This document shows positions 1 to 5,026 of a stretch of DNA of 5,026 nt, in pieces. The notes beneath the pieces are model-generated. The model did no database searches. It was not told the origin of the DNA and was given only the letters and a program-made list of their open reading frames with translations. The stretch covers positions 1-5,026 of the forward strand of contig DJWR01000192.1 of assembly GCA_002441055.1 (NCBI GenBank), given 5' to 3'. The position numbers and the translations under genes are program-made. Source of the stretch: Caulobacteraceae bacterium UBA6225 (GTDB lineage: Bacteria; Pseudomonadota; Alphaproteobacteria; Caulobacterales; Caulobacteraceae). How positions within the stretch are numbered: position 1 is the first letter of the stretch; the number at the start of each line of letters is the position of its first letter.

Positions 1-163
1 CGTCCGGCGTATAGGCGTGGCAGATCCCCATGCCCTCGGTGGAGCCAACCCCCTTGCCGCCTCGGGAGTCCCGTTTTCCGGCCCCCGATGAAGCGCAGGA
101 GGCGTCGTACTTGGCCGCGTCGGCGAGGATGGAGAGCTTCTGCTTCAGATCGAGAACGGCCAT
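1..163 (-). CDS. Putative DNA modification/repair radical SAM protein, N-terminal part (cut by window edge)
   Basis: Reading the minus strand from the ATG at 163-161 gives 54 open codons up to the window edge. Residues 13-28 read LADAAKYDASCASSGA and residues 40-54 read GSTEGMGICHAYTPD. From memory of the family, these are the hallmark N-terminal blocks of the radical SAM group named 'putative DNA modification/repair radical SAM protein', whose gene often neighbours a uracil-DNA-glycosylase-like gene. The family's [4Fe-4S]-binding CX3CX2C motif should follow within a few dozen residues but lies outside the window, so catalytic competence cannot be checked. The ATG is chosen because the conserved block begins about ten residues after it, as in relatives. 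No Shine-Dalgarno is visible, and the seven bases between the proposed -10 and the ATG suggest a leaderless mRNA. A perfect alphaproteobacterial LexA box lies 16 bases upstream, so the gene is probably SOS-induced. The substrate is unknown; the repair role is a family-level prediction. The gene is divergent from the LuxR-type regulator. Confidence 0.88.
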   Translation of the reverse strand, partial: MAVLDLKQKLSILADAAKYDASCASSGAGKRDSRGGKGVGSTEGMGICHAYTPD

Positions 164-170
164 GCCGGCC

Positions 171-198
171 ACACTAGAGTTCTTGTTATGTTCTGCAA
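171..198 (-). promoter_or_regulatory. Candidate sigma-70 promoter of the radical SAM gene
   Basis: On the minus strand TTGCAG (198-193) resembles a -35 element. After a 16-base spacer, TAGTGT (176-171) is a weak -10 (three of six consensus positions). The spacer is almost filled by the LexA box, a usual arrangement for SOS promoters. A start site about seven bases past the -10 would fall at or within a base or two of the ATG at 163, giving a leaderless or nearly leaderless transcript. The -10 match is poor, so the exact boxes are tentative. Confidence 0.4.
179..193 (-). promoter_or_regulatory. LexA (SOS) operator, alphaproteobacterial type
   Basis: The plus strand reads GTTCTTGTTATGTTC, a perfect GTTC-N7-GTTC direct repeat with an AT-rich spacer. 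This is the established LexA-binding site of alphaproteobacteria such as Caulobacter and Rhodobacter, and differs from the E. coli CTGT-N8-ACAG palindrome. It ends 16 bases upstream of the radical SAM start codon and sits between that gene's proposed -35 and -10, where bound LexA would block RNA polymerase. It is about 83 bases upstream of the LuxR-type gene and upstream of that gene's proposed promoter, so control of the regulator is less likely. LexA binding is inferred from sequence only. Confidence 0.8.
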
Positions 199-221
199 GC
201 GGAGCGCGGCGGCGTTTGGAA

Positions 222-250
222 TTGGGTTGCCGGGCCAGGGGTGCGATAGT
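222..250 (+). promoter_or_regulatory. Weak candidate promoter of the LuxR-type regulator gene
   Basis: TTGGGT (222-227) and GATAGT (245-250) are separated by 17 bases, with three and four consensus matches respectively. A start near 257 would give a leader of about 19 bases that includes the purine-rich AGAGGGGG at 264-271. Matches this weak occur by chance, so this is only the best candidate in the divergent gap. Confidence 0.25.
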
Positions 251-275
251 CGTCAGGCAAGCCAGAGGGGGCCCG

Positions 276-1358
276 ATGGACGGGGATCTGATCGACCGGA
301 TTTACGAGTGCTCAGTGGCGCCAGAACTGTGGCCATCGGTCCTTGATGATCTGGCGGAAATGACGGAAGCCCGGGGGGGCCTGTTGTTCTCCGCCCGCAA
401 GACCCTCTGCTGGACGGCCTCGGGATCGATCCGCGACGTGTTTGAGGACTACGTCAACGAGGGCTGGTTCATGCGGTGCCCCAGGCGCCCCTGCCTGATG
501 AGCCAGGGCGCCCCGTCCTTCTTCGTCGAGCAGGATTTCTGGAGCGAAGATCAGATTGAGGTCGACCCAATCTATCGGGACTTTTTCAGACCCCGCGGCC
601 TTGGCTGGTCCGCCGGCACTGGCCTGCAGGTGCCGACGGGGGACTCCATCATCTTCAGCGTCGAGCGAAACCTGGAGCGCGGTCCGTTCGAGGCCCAGGA
701 GGTCGCCTCCCTCAACGATCTGAGACCGCATTTGGCCCGCAGCGCCCTGGTCAGCGCCCGCCTGGGACTGCAACGGGCCCAGGGGGCGACAGAAGCCCTG
801 AGCGCGCTGCGGCTGCCGGCCCTGTTGCTCAGCGACTCTGGGGTGGTGATCGAGGTCAATCCGTGGGCGCAGGACCTGTCCGAGCAGGTGCGGATTGGGG
901 CGGGCAACCGGCTGGTCCTGGCCGACAAGGCCGCGCAAGACCTGCTGACGAGCGGACTGAAGACCATCCACACCGCCCCGGGCGTCGGCGCCACCACCTT
1001 CCCGCTCCGGGATGAGCTCGGCAAGGCGACCATGGTGCTGCACCTGATCCCCGTCAAACGATCGGCCCACGACATCTTCGGGCAGAGTTTCGCCCTTCTC
1101 CTGATGACCCCGATCAGCGGCGAACGAACGCCGTCCCTGGACCTGATGCGCTCGCTCTTCGACCTGACGCCCGCCGAGGCCCGCGTGGCCCAGGGCATCG
1201 CCGCCAGCAAGACCCTGGAGGATCTGGCCGCCGCCGGTGATGTGTCGATCAACACCGTCCGCAACCAACTCCGGCGGGTGCTGGAGAAGACCGGCTGCAC
1301 CCGCCAGGCCGAGTTGGCGGCCCTGCTCTCCAGCGTTGCGGTGGGCGTAGGCCAATAG
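276..1358 (+). CDS. LuxR-type helix-turn-helix transcriptional regulator
   Basis: A cytoplasmic DNA-binding regulator of 360 residues. The C-terminal HTH spans about residues 294-353: LFDLTPAEARVAQGIA is the usual LuxR/GerE entry helix with its LTPxE signature, SINTVRNQLRRVLEKTG is the recognition helix, and QAELAALL closes the domain. Residues 1 to about 190 have the pattern seen in many alphaproteobacterial LuxR-type proteins (start MDGDLIDRIYE, then a PAS/GAF-like region). A second sensor-like region spans about 195-285. There is no receiver domain with a phospho-Asp motif and no recognisable autoinducer-binding domain, so the signal is unknown. The reading frame stays open back to base 30. 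I chose the ATG at 276 because AGAGGGGG ends four bases before it, relatives begin with this MDGDLID-like segment, and the upstream stretch overlaps the divergent radical SAM gene and its promoter. It may control the esterase and transglutaminase genes just downstream, but no operator can be pointed to. Confidence 0.88.
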   Translation: MDGDLIDRIYECSVAPELWPSVLDDLAEMTEARGGLLFSARKTLCWTASGSIRDVFEDYVNEGWFMRCPRRPCLMSQGAPSFFVEQDFWSEDQIEVDPIYRDFFRPRGLGWSAGTGLQVPTGDSIIFSVERNLERGPFEAQEVASLNDLRPHLARSALVSARLGLQRAQGATEALSALRLPALLLSDSGVVIEVNPWAQDLSEQVRIGAGNRLVLADKAAQDLLTSGLKTIHTAPGVGATTFPLRDELGKATMVLHLIPVKRSAHDIFGQSFALLLMTPISGERTPSLDLMRSLFDLTPAEARVAQGIAASKTLEDLAAAGDVSINTVRNQLRRVLEKTGCTRQAELAALLSSVAVGVGQ

Positions 1359-1392
1359 GCGCCCGCCGCCCCATCAGAGTTCCGCCACATTG

Positions 1393-1425
1393 CCCCCGTA
1401 GCTGAGCTCAGTAGCGCTTCGGGGG
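1393..1425 (+). promoter_or_regulatory. Possible stem-loop masking the esterase ribosome binding site
   Basis: CCCCCG (1393-1398) is complementary to CGGGGG (1420-1425), giving a six-base-pair all-GC stem. The 21-base loop contains a perfect ten-base palindrome, CTGAGCTCAG (1402-1411), and the palindrome core is flanked by direct repeats GTAGC (1398-1402 and 1411-1415). The 3' arm is the G-run that would serve as the Shine-Dalgarno for the ATG at 1432, so folding would hide it. No T-run follows, so a classic intrinsic terminator for the upstream regulator gene is unlikely. Function is inference. Confidence 0.3.
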
Positions 1426-1431
1426 GCGACG

Positions 1432-2367
1432 ATGAGACGAAAGATTCTGGCTGCCGGCCTGACGGCGGCGATACTCACCGCCGCATGCACCGAGACAGCG
1501 CAAACTAAGGCGCCACCTCAGGGACAGGCCCCGCCCGCGACGGCGCCGGCCTCGGAGGGCGGCCCCTACGTCCTGAAGGGCACCCAGGTCTGGACGGTTC
1601 CCGATCCGGTCTCTGGTCGCGACTACGAGGTGTTTGTCAGTCTGCCGGCCAGCTATGAGTCCGATCCGCAGCGACGCTATCCGGTCCTCTACGTCACCGA
1701 CGCCGACTACAGTTTTCCGATTCTTCGCCAGATCACCCGACGGGTCAATCTGGATGGCCCCGTCATCGAGGACTTCATCCTGGTGGGGCTGTCGTACGCC
1801 AGGAATGAAGGCGGGACGGCCTCGCGCAACCGCGACTACACTCCCATCCCCTGCCGGCCGGAAAGCCGCTGTGAGCTGACCCATGGGGGCGGCGGCGCCT
1901 ATCAGGCCTATCTGAAGGACGCCGTATTGCCGTTCATCGAGGGGCGGTTCCGGGCCGATCCTGACGCTCGCGTGCTGCTGGGCCACTCCTATGGCGGCCT
2001 TCTCGGCGCCCAGATCCTGTTCACCGATCCTGAGATGTTCCAGGCCTATGTGCTGGGCAGTCCGTCCTTCTGGTTTGGCCAGCGGCACATCATGACGATG
2101 GAGGCCGACTATGCGCGAACCCACACCGACCTGCCGGCCGAGGTCTTCATGTATATCGGCGCCTTCGAAACTCCCGGCCCCACCCCCCGCCACGCCACCC
2201 GCTACGACATGGTCGGCGACATGCAGAAGATGGAGCAGGTCCTGAAGTCCCGGAACTATCCGAGCCTGAGCATCCGCTCCACCGTGCTGCCCGACGAGGA
2301 CCACCTCACCGTCGCCCCGGCGGGTTTCACCCGGGCCCTGATGGCGGTGCTGCCGGCCAAGCCGTGA
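1432..2367 (+). CDS. Exported alpha/beta-hydrolase, esterase D / IroE-like, probable lipoprotein
   Basis: A serine hydrolase of 311 residues of the 'putative esterase' family, which includes enterochelin/trilactone hydrolases such as IroE, S-formylglutathione hydrolases and other carboxylesterases. The N-terminus (MRRK, a hydrophobic run at 5-18, then AAC with Cys19) fits a signal peptide with a lipobox, although Thr rather than Leu at -3 makes it imperfect. A Pro/Ala-rich linker follows (about 25-45), so the enzyme is probably anchored in the envelope facing the periplasm. The nucleophile elbow is GHSYGG with Ser186. His291 in DEDHLTVAP is the likely catalytic base, and GSPSFWF at 209-215 is a family landmark. 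Cys141 and Cys147 could form a disulfide. A clear acid residue is not obvious; IroE itself is described as using a Ser-His dyad. No siderophore genes are visible, so the substrate is unknown. The gene starts 73 bases after the regulator gene ends, and its G-run at 1421-1426 is the only ribosome binding candidate. Confidence 0.88.
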   Translation: MRRKILAAGLTAAILTAACTETAQTKAPPQGQAPPATAPASEGGPYVLKGTQVWTVPDPVSGRDYEVFVSLPASYESDPQRRYPVLYVTDADYSFPILRQITRRVNLDGPVIEDFILVGLSYARNEGGTASRNRDYTPIPCRPESRCELTHGGGGAYQAYLKDAVLPFIEGRFRADPDARVLLGHSYGGLLGAQILFTDPEMFQAYVLGSPSFWFGQRHIMTMEADYARTHTDLPAEVFMYIGAFETPGPTPRHATRYDMVGDMQKMEQVLKSRNYPSLSIRSTVLPDEDHLTVAPAGFTRALMAVLPAKP

Positions 2368-2414
2368 GGCTCTAAGAGGAACCTTCGCCCACAGGGCGTG
2401 TTAGCGGTGGCCCC

Positions 2415-3293
2415 ATGTCCCGCCTGATCATCCGTCATGAAACCCGCTACGCCTTTGAGCGCCCCGTCGCCTTCGGACCACACGAACTTTTGGTTCGTCC
2501 CCGGGGCGGCCACGCCCTGCGGGTGGTCAAGGGCGCGCTGACCTTCTCCCCCCGGGGCGAGACCCGCTGGCGCTATGACGCCCATGGCAACTGCGTCTGC
2601 CAGCTGAACCTCAGCGAAGAGTCCGACGAGTTCTTCGTGCTCAGCGAGCTGGAGATTGAACGCTTCCCCGCCCCCCTGGAACCACAGGAGGTGGACGATC
2701 CCCATACGGCCACCCCCATCGTCTATCCCCCCAGCGACCGGGCCGTGCTTGGCCCCTATATCGAGCCGGCCACCCTGGACCCCGAGGGCCTGCTGCTGCG
2801 CTGGCTGCATGGGGTGGCGCCAGCGGTGGGCGAGCCGGCCATTGAGTATGTGCTACGCCTGAACCGCGCCATCCATCAGCATTTCGACTACCAGGCCCGC
2901 CACGAAGAAGGCGTCCAAGCGCCCCACGAGACCGTGGCGATGGGCCAGGGAACCTGCCGGGACTTCGCCTGGCTGATGGTCGAGACCCTGCGCCGGCTGG
3001 GCTTCGCCACCCGCTTTGTCAGCGGCTACCTCTATTCGCCAGGGCTGGAGAGCGTGCGCGGCGCCGGCGCCACCCATGCCTGGTGCGAGGTCTTCCTGCC
3101 GGCCTTCGGCTGGATGGATTTCGACCCCACCAACGGCCTGGCCGAGGCTGCCGATCTGATCCCCGTGGCCGTAAGCCGCACCCCGGCCGAGGCCGCGCCC
3201 ATCAGCGGGTCGATCCTGGGGGATCCAGGCCAGAGCCAGATGGTGGTCAAGGTGGACGTCACCCTGGCCAGCCCCTCGGCCAGCGCCACCTAA
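2415..3293 (+). CDS. Transglutaminase-like cysteine protease family protein
   Basis: A protein of 292 residues with the common bacterial two-part layout. The N-terminal beta-rich transglutaminase N domain spans about 1-85 (opening IIRHETRYAFERPVAFGPHE, with RPR at 28-30). The papain-fold core spans about 145-245. The triad is intact: Cys181 in GTCRDFAWLM, His221 in THAWCEVF, and Asp237 in GWMDFDPTNG. Despite the name, bacterial members are mostly thought to be peptidases or amide-bond hydrolases. No signal peptide or membrane segment is seen, so it is probably cytoplasmic. Members often lie beside alpha-E-domain and ATP-grasp genes, and this one does not. It begins 47 bases after the esterase gene ends, in the same direction, so co-transcription is plausible. 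Only a weak GGTGG (2406-2410) precedes the ATG, but the conserved N-terminal block starts right at this Met. The Ser/Ala-rich tail after about residue 280 is probably disordered. Confidence 0.92.
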   Translation: MSRLIIRHETRYAFERPVAFGPHELLVRPRGGHALRVVKGALTFSPRGETRWRYDAHGNCVCQLNLSEESDEFFVLSELEIERFPAPLEPQEVDDPHTATPIVYPPSDRAVLGPYIEPATLDPEGLLLRWLHGVAPAVGEPAIEYVLRLNRAIHQHFDYQARHEEGVQAPHETVAMGQGTCRDFAWLMVETLRRLGFATRFVSGYLYSPGLESVRGAGATHAWCEVFLPAFGWMDFDPTNGLAEAADLIPVAVSRTPAEAAPISGSILGDPGQSQMVVKVDVTLASPSASAT

Positions 3294-3441
3294 AGCCAAG
3301 CTTCCTACGGACCGGCCTGGTTTTGGCGCCGGCGAGAAATCGGCTTTTCAGGGCGACGGACTCTGATAGGACGGAGGGATTGTTTTAGCAGATCATAATT
3401 TTGGGGAGCCGCCGCGCGACCCTTTGCGACCCTCGCGCGGC

Positions 3442-3446
3442 AGGGA
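3442..3446 (+). promoter_or_regulatory. Candidate ribosome binding site for a TTG start of the MFS gene
   Basis: AGGGA lies five bases before the TTG at 3452, suitable spacing for initiation there. The upstream in-frame TTG at 3401 has no purine-rich site before it and overlaps a -10-like CATAAT (3394-3399). A rival is GAGG at 3488-3491, five bases before the GTG at 3497. The choice is uncertain. Confidence 0.35.
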
Positions 3447-3451
3447 CGCTA

Positions 3452-4798
3452 TTGGAAAAGACCAACGAGGAAACGCCGCCCGGCGATGAGGCGGTCGTGA
3501 TCCATGCTGACGACGATGGGAAGACCCTCGCTGAACGCGAGGTCGAGTACGAAAAGTTCGTCTGGACCCATCTGAAGCGCAATTATATCGCCCATTATCT
3601 GCATGGCATGCTGGGCATGACCGGCTTCCGGCTGGTCAATGCGCCCACCTTCCTGCCGGCCTATCTCTACCTGATTTCCGGCTCCAGCTTCATCGTCGGC
3701 CTGGGCCTGGCGCTGCAGCAGGTGGGCGGGATGCTGTCGCCGATTTTCGGCGCCACCCAGATCGAACACCGCAAGCGGGTCATGCCCGCCGCCGTCTGGA
3801 TGGGCGGTCTGGCGCGGATTCAGATTCTCGGCATGGCGCTCGCCGGCTGGTTCCTGTCGGGGCAGACCCTGGTGGTGGCGATCCTGTCCTTCATGTTCAT
3901 GTTCGGCCTGTTCATGGGCACGCAGGGGGTCGTCTTCTCCCTGCTCATGGCCAAGGTGATCCCCATCAGTCGGCGGGGCCGGCTGCAGGCCTGGCGCAAC
4001 GCCACCGGCGGGGTGATCGCCGCGGCCCTGGCCTGGGTGGCCGGCAAATACTTCATCGAAGGCAACATGCTGGGCAATGGCTACGCCACCACCTTCCTGT
4101 TCGCCACCATCCTGACCACGATGGGCCTGTGGGCGCTTCAGGCCCTGATGATCGAACCCGAACCCCCGACCACCCGGGCCCAGACGCCATTCTTCGAGCG
4201 ACTCAAGGACTTCCCCCGTCTGGTCTCCCAGGATCGGGGCTACATGTTCTTCCTGATCGTGCAGATGCTGGCGATCACCGGCCGGATGGCGACACCGTTC
4301 TACATCCTCTATGTCAGCACCACGATCGAGCTGACCGGGGCCAATATTGGTCTGCTCACCCTGGCCTTCCTGGGCGCCGACACCCTGGCCAACCTCGTCT
4401 GGGGGTATCTGGGCGACAGGACCGGGTTCCGTCTGGTGCTGATCAGCTCCCTGGTGATCTGGATCACCTCGACAGTCCTCCTCATGAACGTCCACGAGGT
4501 GTGGGCCATCTTCCTGGCCTTCTGCGGCCTTGGAGCCTCGCAGTCGGGCTACATGATGAGCGCCCAGACCATGATCCTGGAGTTCGGGAACCGGGACGAC
4601 ATGCCCATGCGGATCGCGCTGTCGTCCACCGCCTCAGGCGTCATGGCCTCGGCGGGTCCTCTGGCAGGCGGCCTGATGGCCGCCACCTTGGGCTATCAGA
4701 GCGTCTTTGGCGCCTCGATCGCCTTCCTGACGGCAGGCCTGCTCCTGCTGCTGTTCATGGTGCGCGAGCCCCGAAAGGACAGGCTGGCCTCGCTCTGA
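3452..4798 (+). CDS. Major facilitator superfamily (MFS) permease
   Basis: An inner-membrane secondary transporter of 448 residues from the start used here. An acidic, polar N-terminal tail of roughly 55-60 residues (for example HADDDGKTLAEREVEYEKF) precedes the first membrane segment (about 63-80). Repeated hydrophobic stretches follow, consistent with about 12 segments in two halves joined by a loop with EPEPPTTRAQTPFFERL (about 235-251). The MFS motif A is clear in the second half: GYLGDRTGFR at 318-327. The equivalent place in the first half has the basic loop EHRKR (105-109), a weaker match. The loop SRRGRLQAWRN (173-183) is also MFS-like. The substrate cannot be read from the sequence. 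The frame is open from a TTG at 3401, and a GTG at 3497 is a third possibility (433 residues). I prefer 3452 because AGGGA precedes it and 3401 lies next to a CATAAT that may be a -10 box. The gap after the transglutaminase gene suggests its own promoter. Confidence 0.9.
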   Translation: MEKTNEETPPGDEAVVIHADDDGKTLAEREVEYEKFVWTHLKRNYIAHYLHGMLGMTGFRLVNAPTFLPAYLYLISGSSFIVGLGLALQQVGGMLSPIFGATQIEHRKRVMPAAVWMGGLARIQILGMALAGWFLSGQTLVVAILSFMFMFGLFMGTQGVVFSLLMAKVIPISRRGRLQAWRNATGGVIAAALAWVAGKYFIEGNMLGNGYATTFLFATILTTMGLWALQALMIEPEPPTTRAQTPFFERLKDFPRLVSQDRGYMFFLIVQMLAITGRMATPFYILYVSTTIELTGANIGLLTLAFLGADTLANLVWGYLGDRTGFRLVLISSLVIWITSTVLLMNVHEVWAIFLAFCGLGASQSGYMMSAQTMILEFGNRDDMPMRIALSSTASGVMASAGPLAGGLMAATLGYQSVFGASIAFLTAGLLLLLFMVREPRKDRLASL

Positions 4799-4802
4799 GG
4801 CC
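4786..4802. terminator. Small GC hairpin at the convergent gene ends
   Basis: GGCCTC (4786-4791) and GAGGCC (4797-4802) form a perfect six-pair stem with a five-base loop. It spans the permease stop codon and lies ten bases past the stop of the convergent dehydrogenase gene. It folds on either strand, so it could help end both transcripts, but no T-run follows on either side. A role in termination or 3'-end protection is tentative. Confidence 0.3.
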
Positions 4803-4811
4803 CCTGCTCCG

Positions 4812-5026
4812 TCAGGCTGACCTGCGCCCGCGGGCGATCCGCTCGCGGGCCATCTCACCGGCCACCTCATGGGTCGGACGGCGCTCGGCGATGGAGCGCT
4901 CGAGCACCTCCTCCAGGGTCAGCATCAGGCGCGAGAGCTTGCCTTCCACCCAGGCCGGGTCGAACCCTTCGCCGGCGTCCAGGGCGCGGATCTCGCCGGC
5001 CACATTGATGATGCCACCGCCATTGA
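4812..5026 (-). CDS. Glu/Leu/Phe/Val dehydrogenase (leucine dehydrogenase-like), C-terminal part (cut by window edge)
   Basis: The minus strand from the right edge encodes 70 residues and then TGA at 4814-4812. The fragment opens with NGGGIINVAGEI, matching the block near the C-terminus of leucine and phenylalanine dehydrogenases (typically APDYVxNxGGxINV), followed by the helical tail of that family, with VEGKLSRLMLTLEEVLERS and then MARERI before the stop. These NAD-dependent cytoplasmic enzymes oxidatively deaminate branched-chain or aromatic amino acids to 2-oxo acids, feeding catabolism. The family's catalytic Lys and nucleotide-binding glycine motif lie further upstream, outside the window, so substrate preference cannot be told. 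The frame continues to the last base with no stop, so the true start is off the edge; the in-frame GTG at 5003-5001 is an internal Val codon within the conserved block. The gene converges on the permease gene with 13 bases between the stops. Confidence 0.87.
   Translation of the reverse strand, partial: NGGGIINVAGEIRALDAGEGFDPAWVEGKLSRLMLTLEEVLERSIAERRPTHEVAGEMARERIARGRRSA
4826..4850. terminator. Strong 11-pair hairpin beyond the permease stop
   Basis: GCCCGCGGGCG (4826-4836) pairs with CGCTCGCGGGC (4840-4850) around a three-base loop: ten Watson-Crick pairs and one G-U wobble in plus-strand RNA. It begins 28 bases after the permease stop and lies inside the C-terminal, Arg-rich codons of the convergent dehydrogenase gene. 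No T-run follows, so it is not a textbook intrinsic terminator. It could still stabilise the 3' end of the permease mRNA or assist factor-dependent termination. Arg/Ala/Gly codons in high-GC DNA can also create such structures by chance. Confidence 0.3.

Noticed and set aside
30..275. N-terminal extension of the LuxR-type regulator reading frame (82 more codons)
   Set aside because: It overlaps the divergent radical SAM coding region, its promoter and the LexA box; its composition is not protein-like for this family, and a good ribosome binding site precedes the ATG at 276.
312..1390. Two long minus-strand open frames opposite the regulator gene
   Set aside because: Shadow frames of high-GC coding DNA: low-complexity Gln/Gly/Arg-rich translations with no recognisable motif, while the plus-strand gene has a clear HTH domain.
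1408..2304. Long minus-strand open frame opposite the esterase gene
   Set aside because: The plus strand carries an intact signal peptide, GHSYGG and catalytic His; the antisense translation has no family features.
3331..3352. Possible intrinsic terminator after the transglutaminase gene (GCCG, loop, CGGC, then TTTT)
   Set aside because: The stem is only four pairs with a nine-base loop and the T-run is four bases long; too weak to call.
3083..3388. 101-codon plus-strand frame overlapping the end of the transglutaminase gene
   Set aside because: Arg/Gly/Pro-rich shifted frame lying mostly inside a gene with an intact catalytic triad; no ribosome binding site or domain.
3394..3399. CATAAT as a -10 box for the permease gene
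   Set aside because: Five of six consensus positions match, but no acceptable -35 lies 16-18 bases upstream; kept only as an argument about the start codon.
3449..4495. 348-codon minus-strand open frame opposite the permease gene
   Set aside because: The translation is rich in His, Gln, Gly and Asp, typical of the antisense of hydrophobic membrane codons; the plus strand has MFS motif A and regular membrane segments.

Overview
The window is high-GC, gene-dense bacterial chromosome. It most likely comes from an alphaproteobacterium near Caulobacter/Phenylobacterium. This is inferred from codon use rich in GC at third positions, an alphaproteobacterial-type LexA operator (GTTC-N7-GTTC), weak Shine-Dalgarno sequences with a probably leaderless start, and the style of the encoded proteins. 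No tRNA, rRNA, CRISPR array, insertion sequence or phage gene was found, and no stretch over 300 bases lacks a gene.

Layout: (1) Bases 1-163, minus strand: the first 54 codons of a radical-SAM protein of the 'putative DNA modification/repair' family, running off the left edge. It is easily missed because it is short and truncated. A perfect GTTC-N7-GTTC LexA box lies just upstream, inside its probable promoter. (2) Bases 276-1358, plus: a 360-residue LuxR-type HTH regulator with a large N-terminal sensor-like region, transcribed divergently from (1). (3) Bases 1432-2367, plus: an exported, probably lipid-anchored alpha/beta-hydrolase of the esterase D / IroE-like group. (4) Bases 2415-3293, plus: a transglutaminase-like cysteine peptidase with an intact Cys-His-Asp triad. 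(5) About 3452-4798, plus: a 12-TM-type major facilitator superfamily permease with an uncertain start. (6) Bases 4812-5026, minus: the last 70 codons of a leucine/phenylalanine (Glu/Leu/Phe/Val) dehydrogenase, convergent with the permease and running off the right edge.

Genes 2-4 are co-directional with gaps of 73 and 47 bases and could be one transcript. The permease follows after a longer gap (about 107-158 bases, depending on its start) and may have its own promoter. No shared pathway can be shown: the regulator, esterase, transglutaminase and permease are all generic families, and an envelope or peptide-related role is only a guess. The strongest observation is that the radical-SAM gene appears to be under direct SOS control, which would tie this poorly characterised family to the DNA damage response. 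I see no clear evidence of a wholly new multi-gene system in this window.
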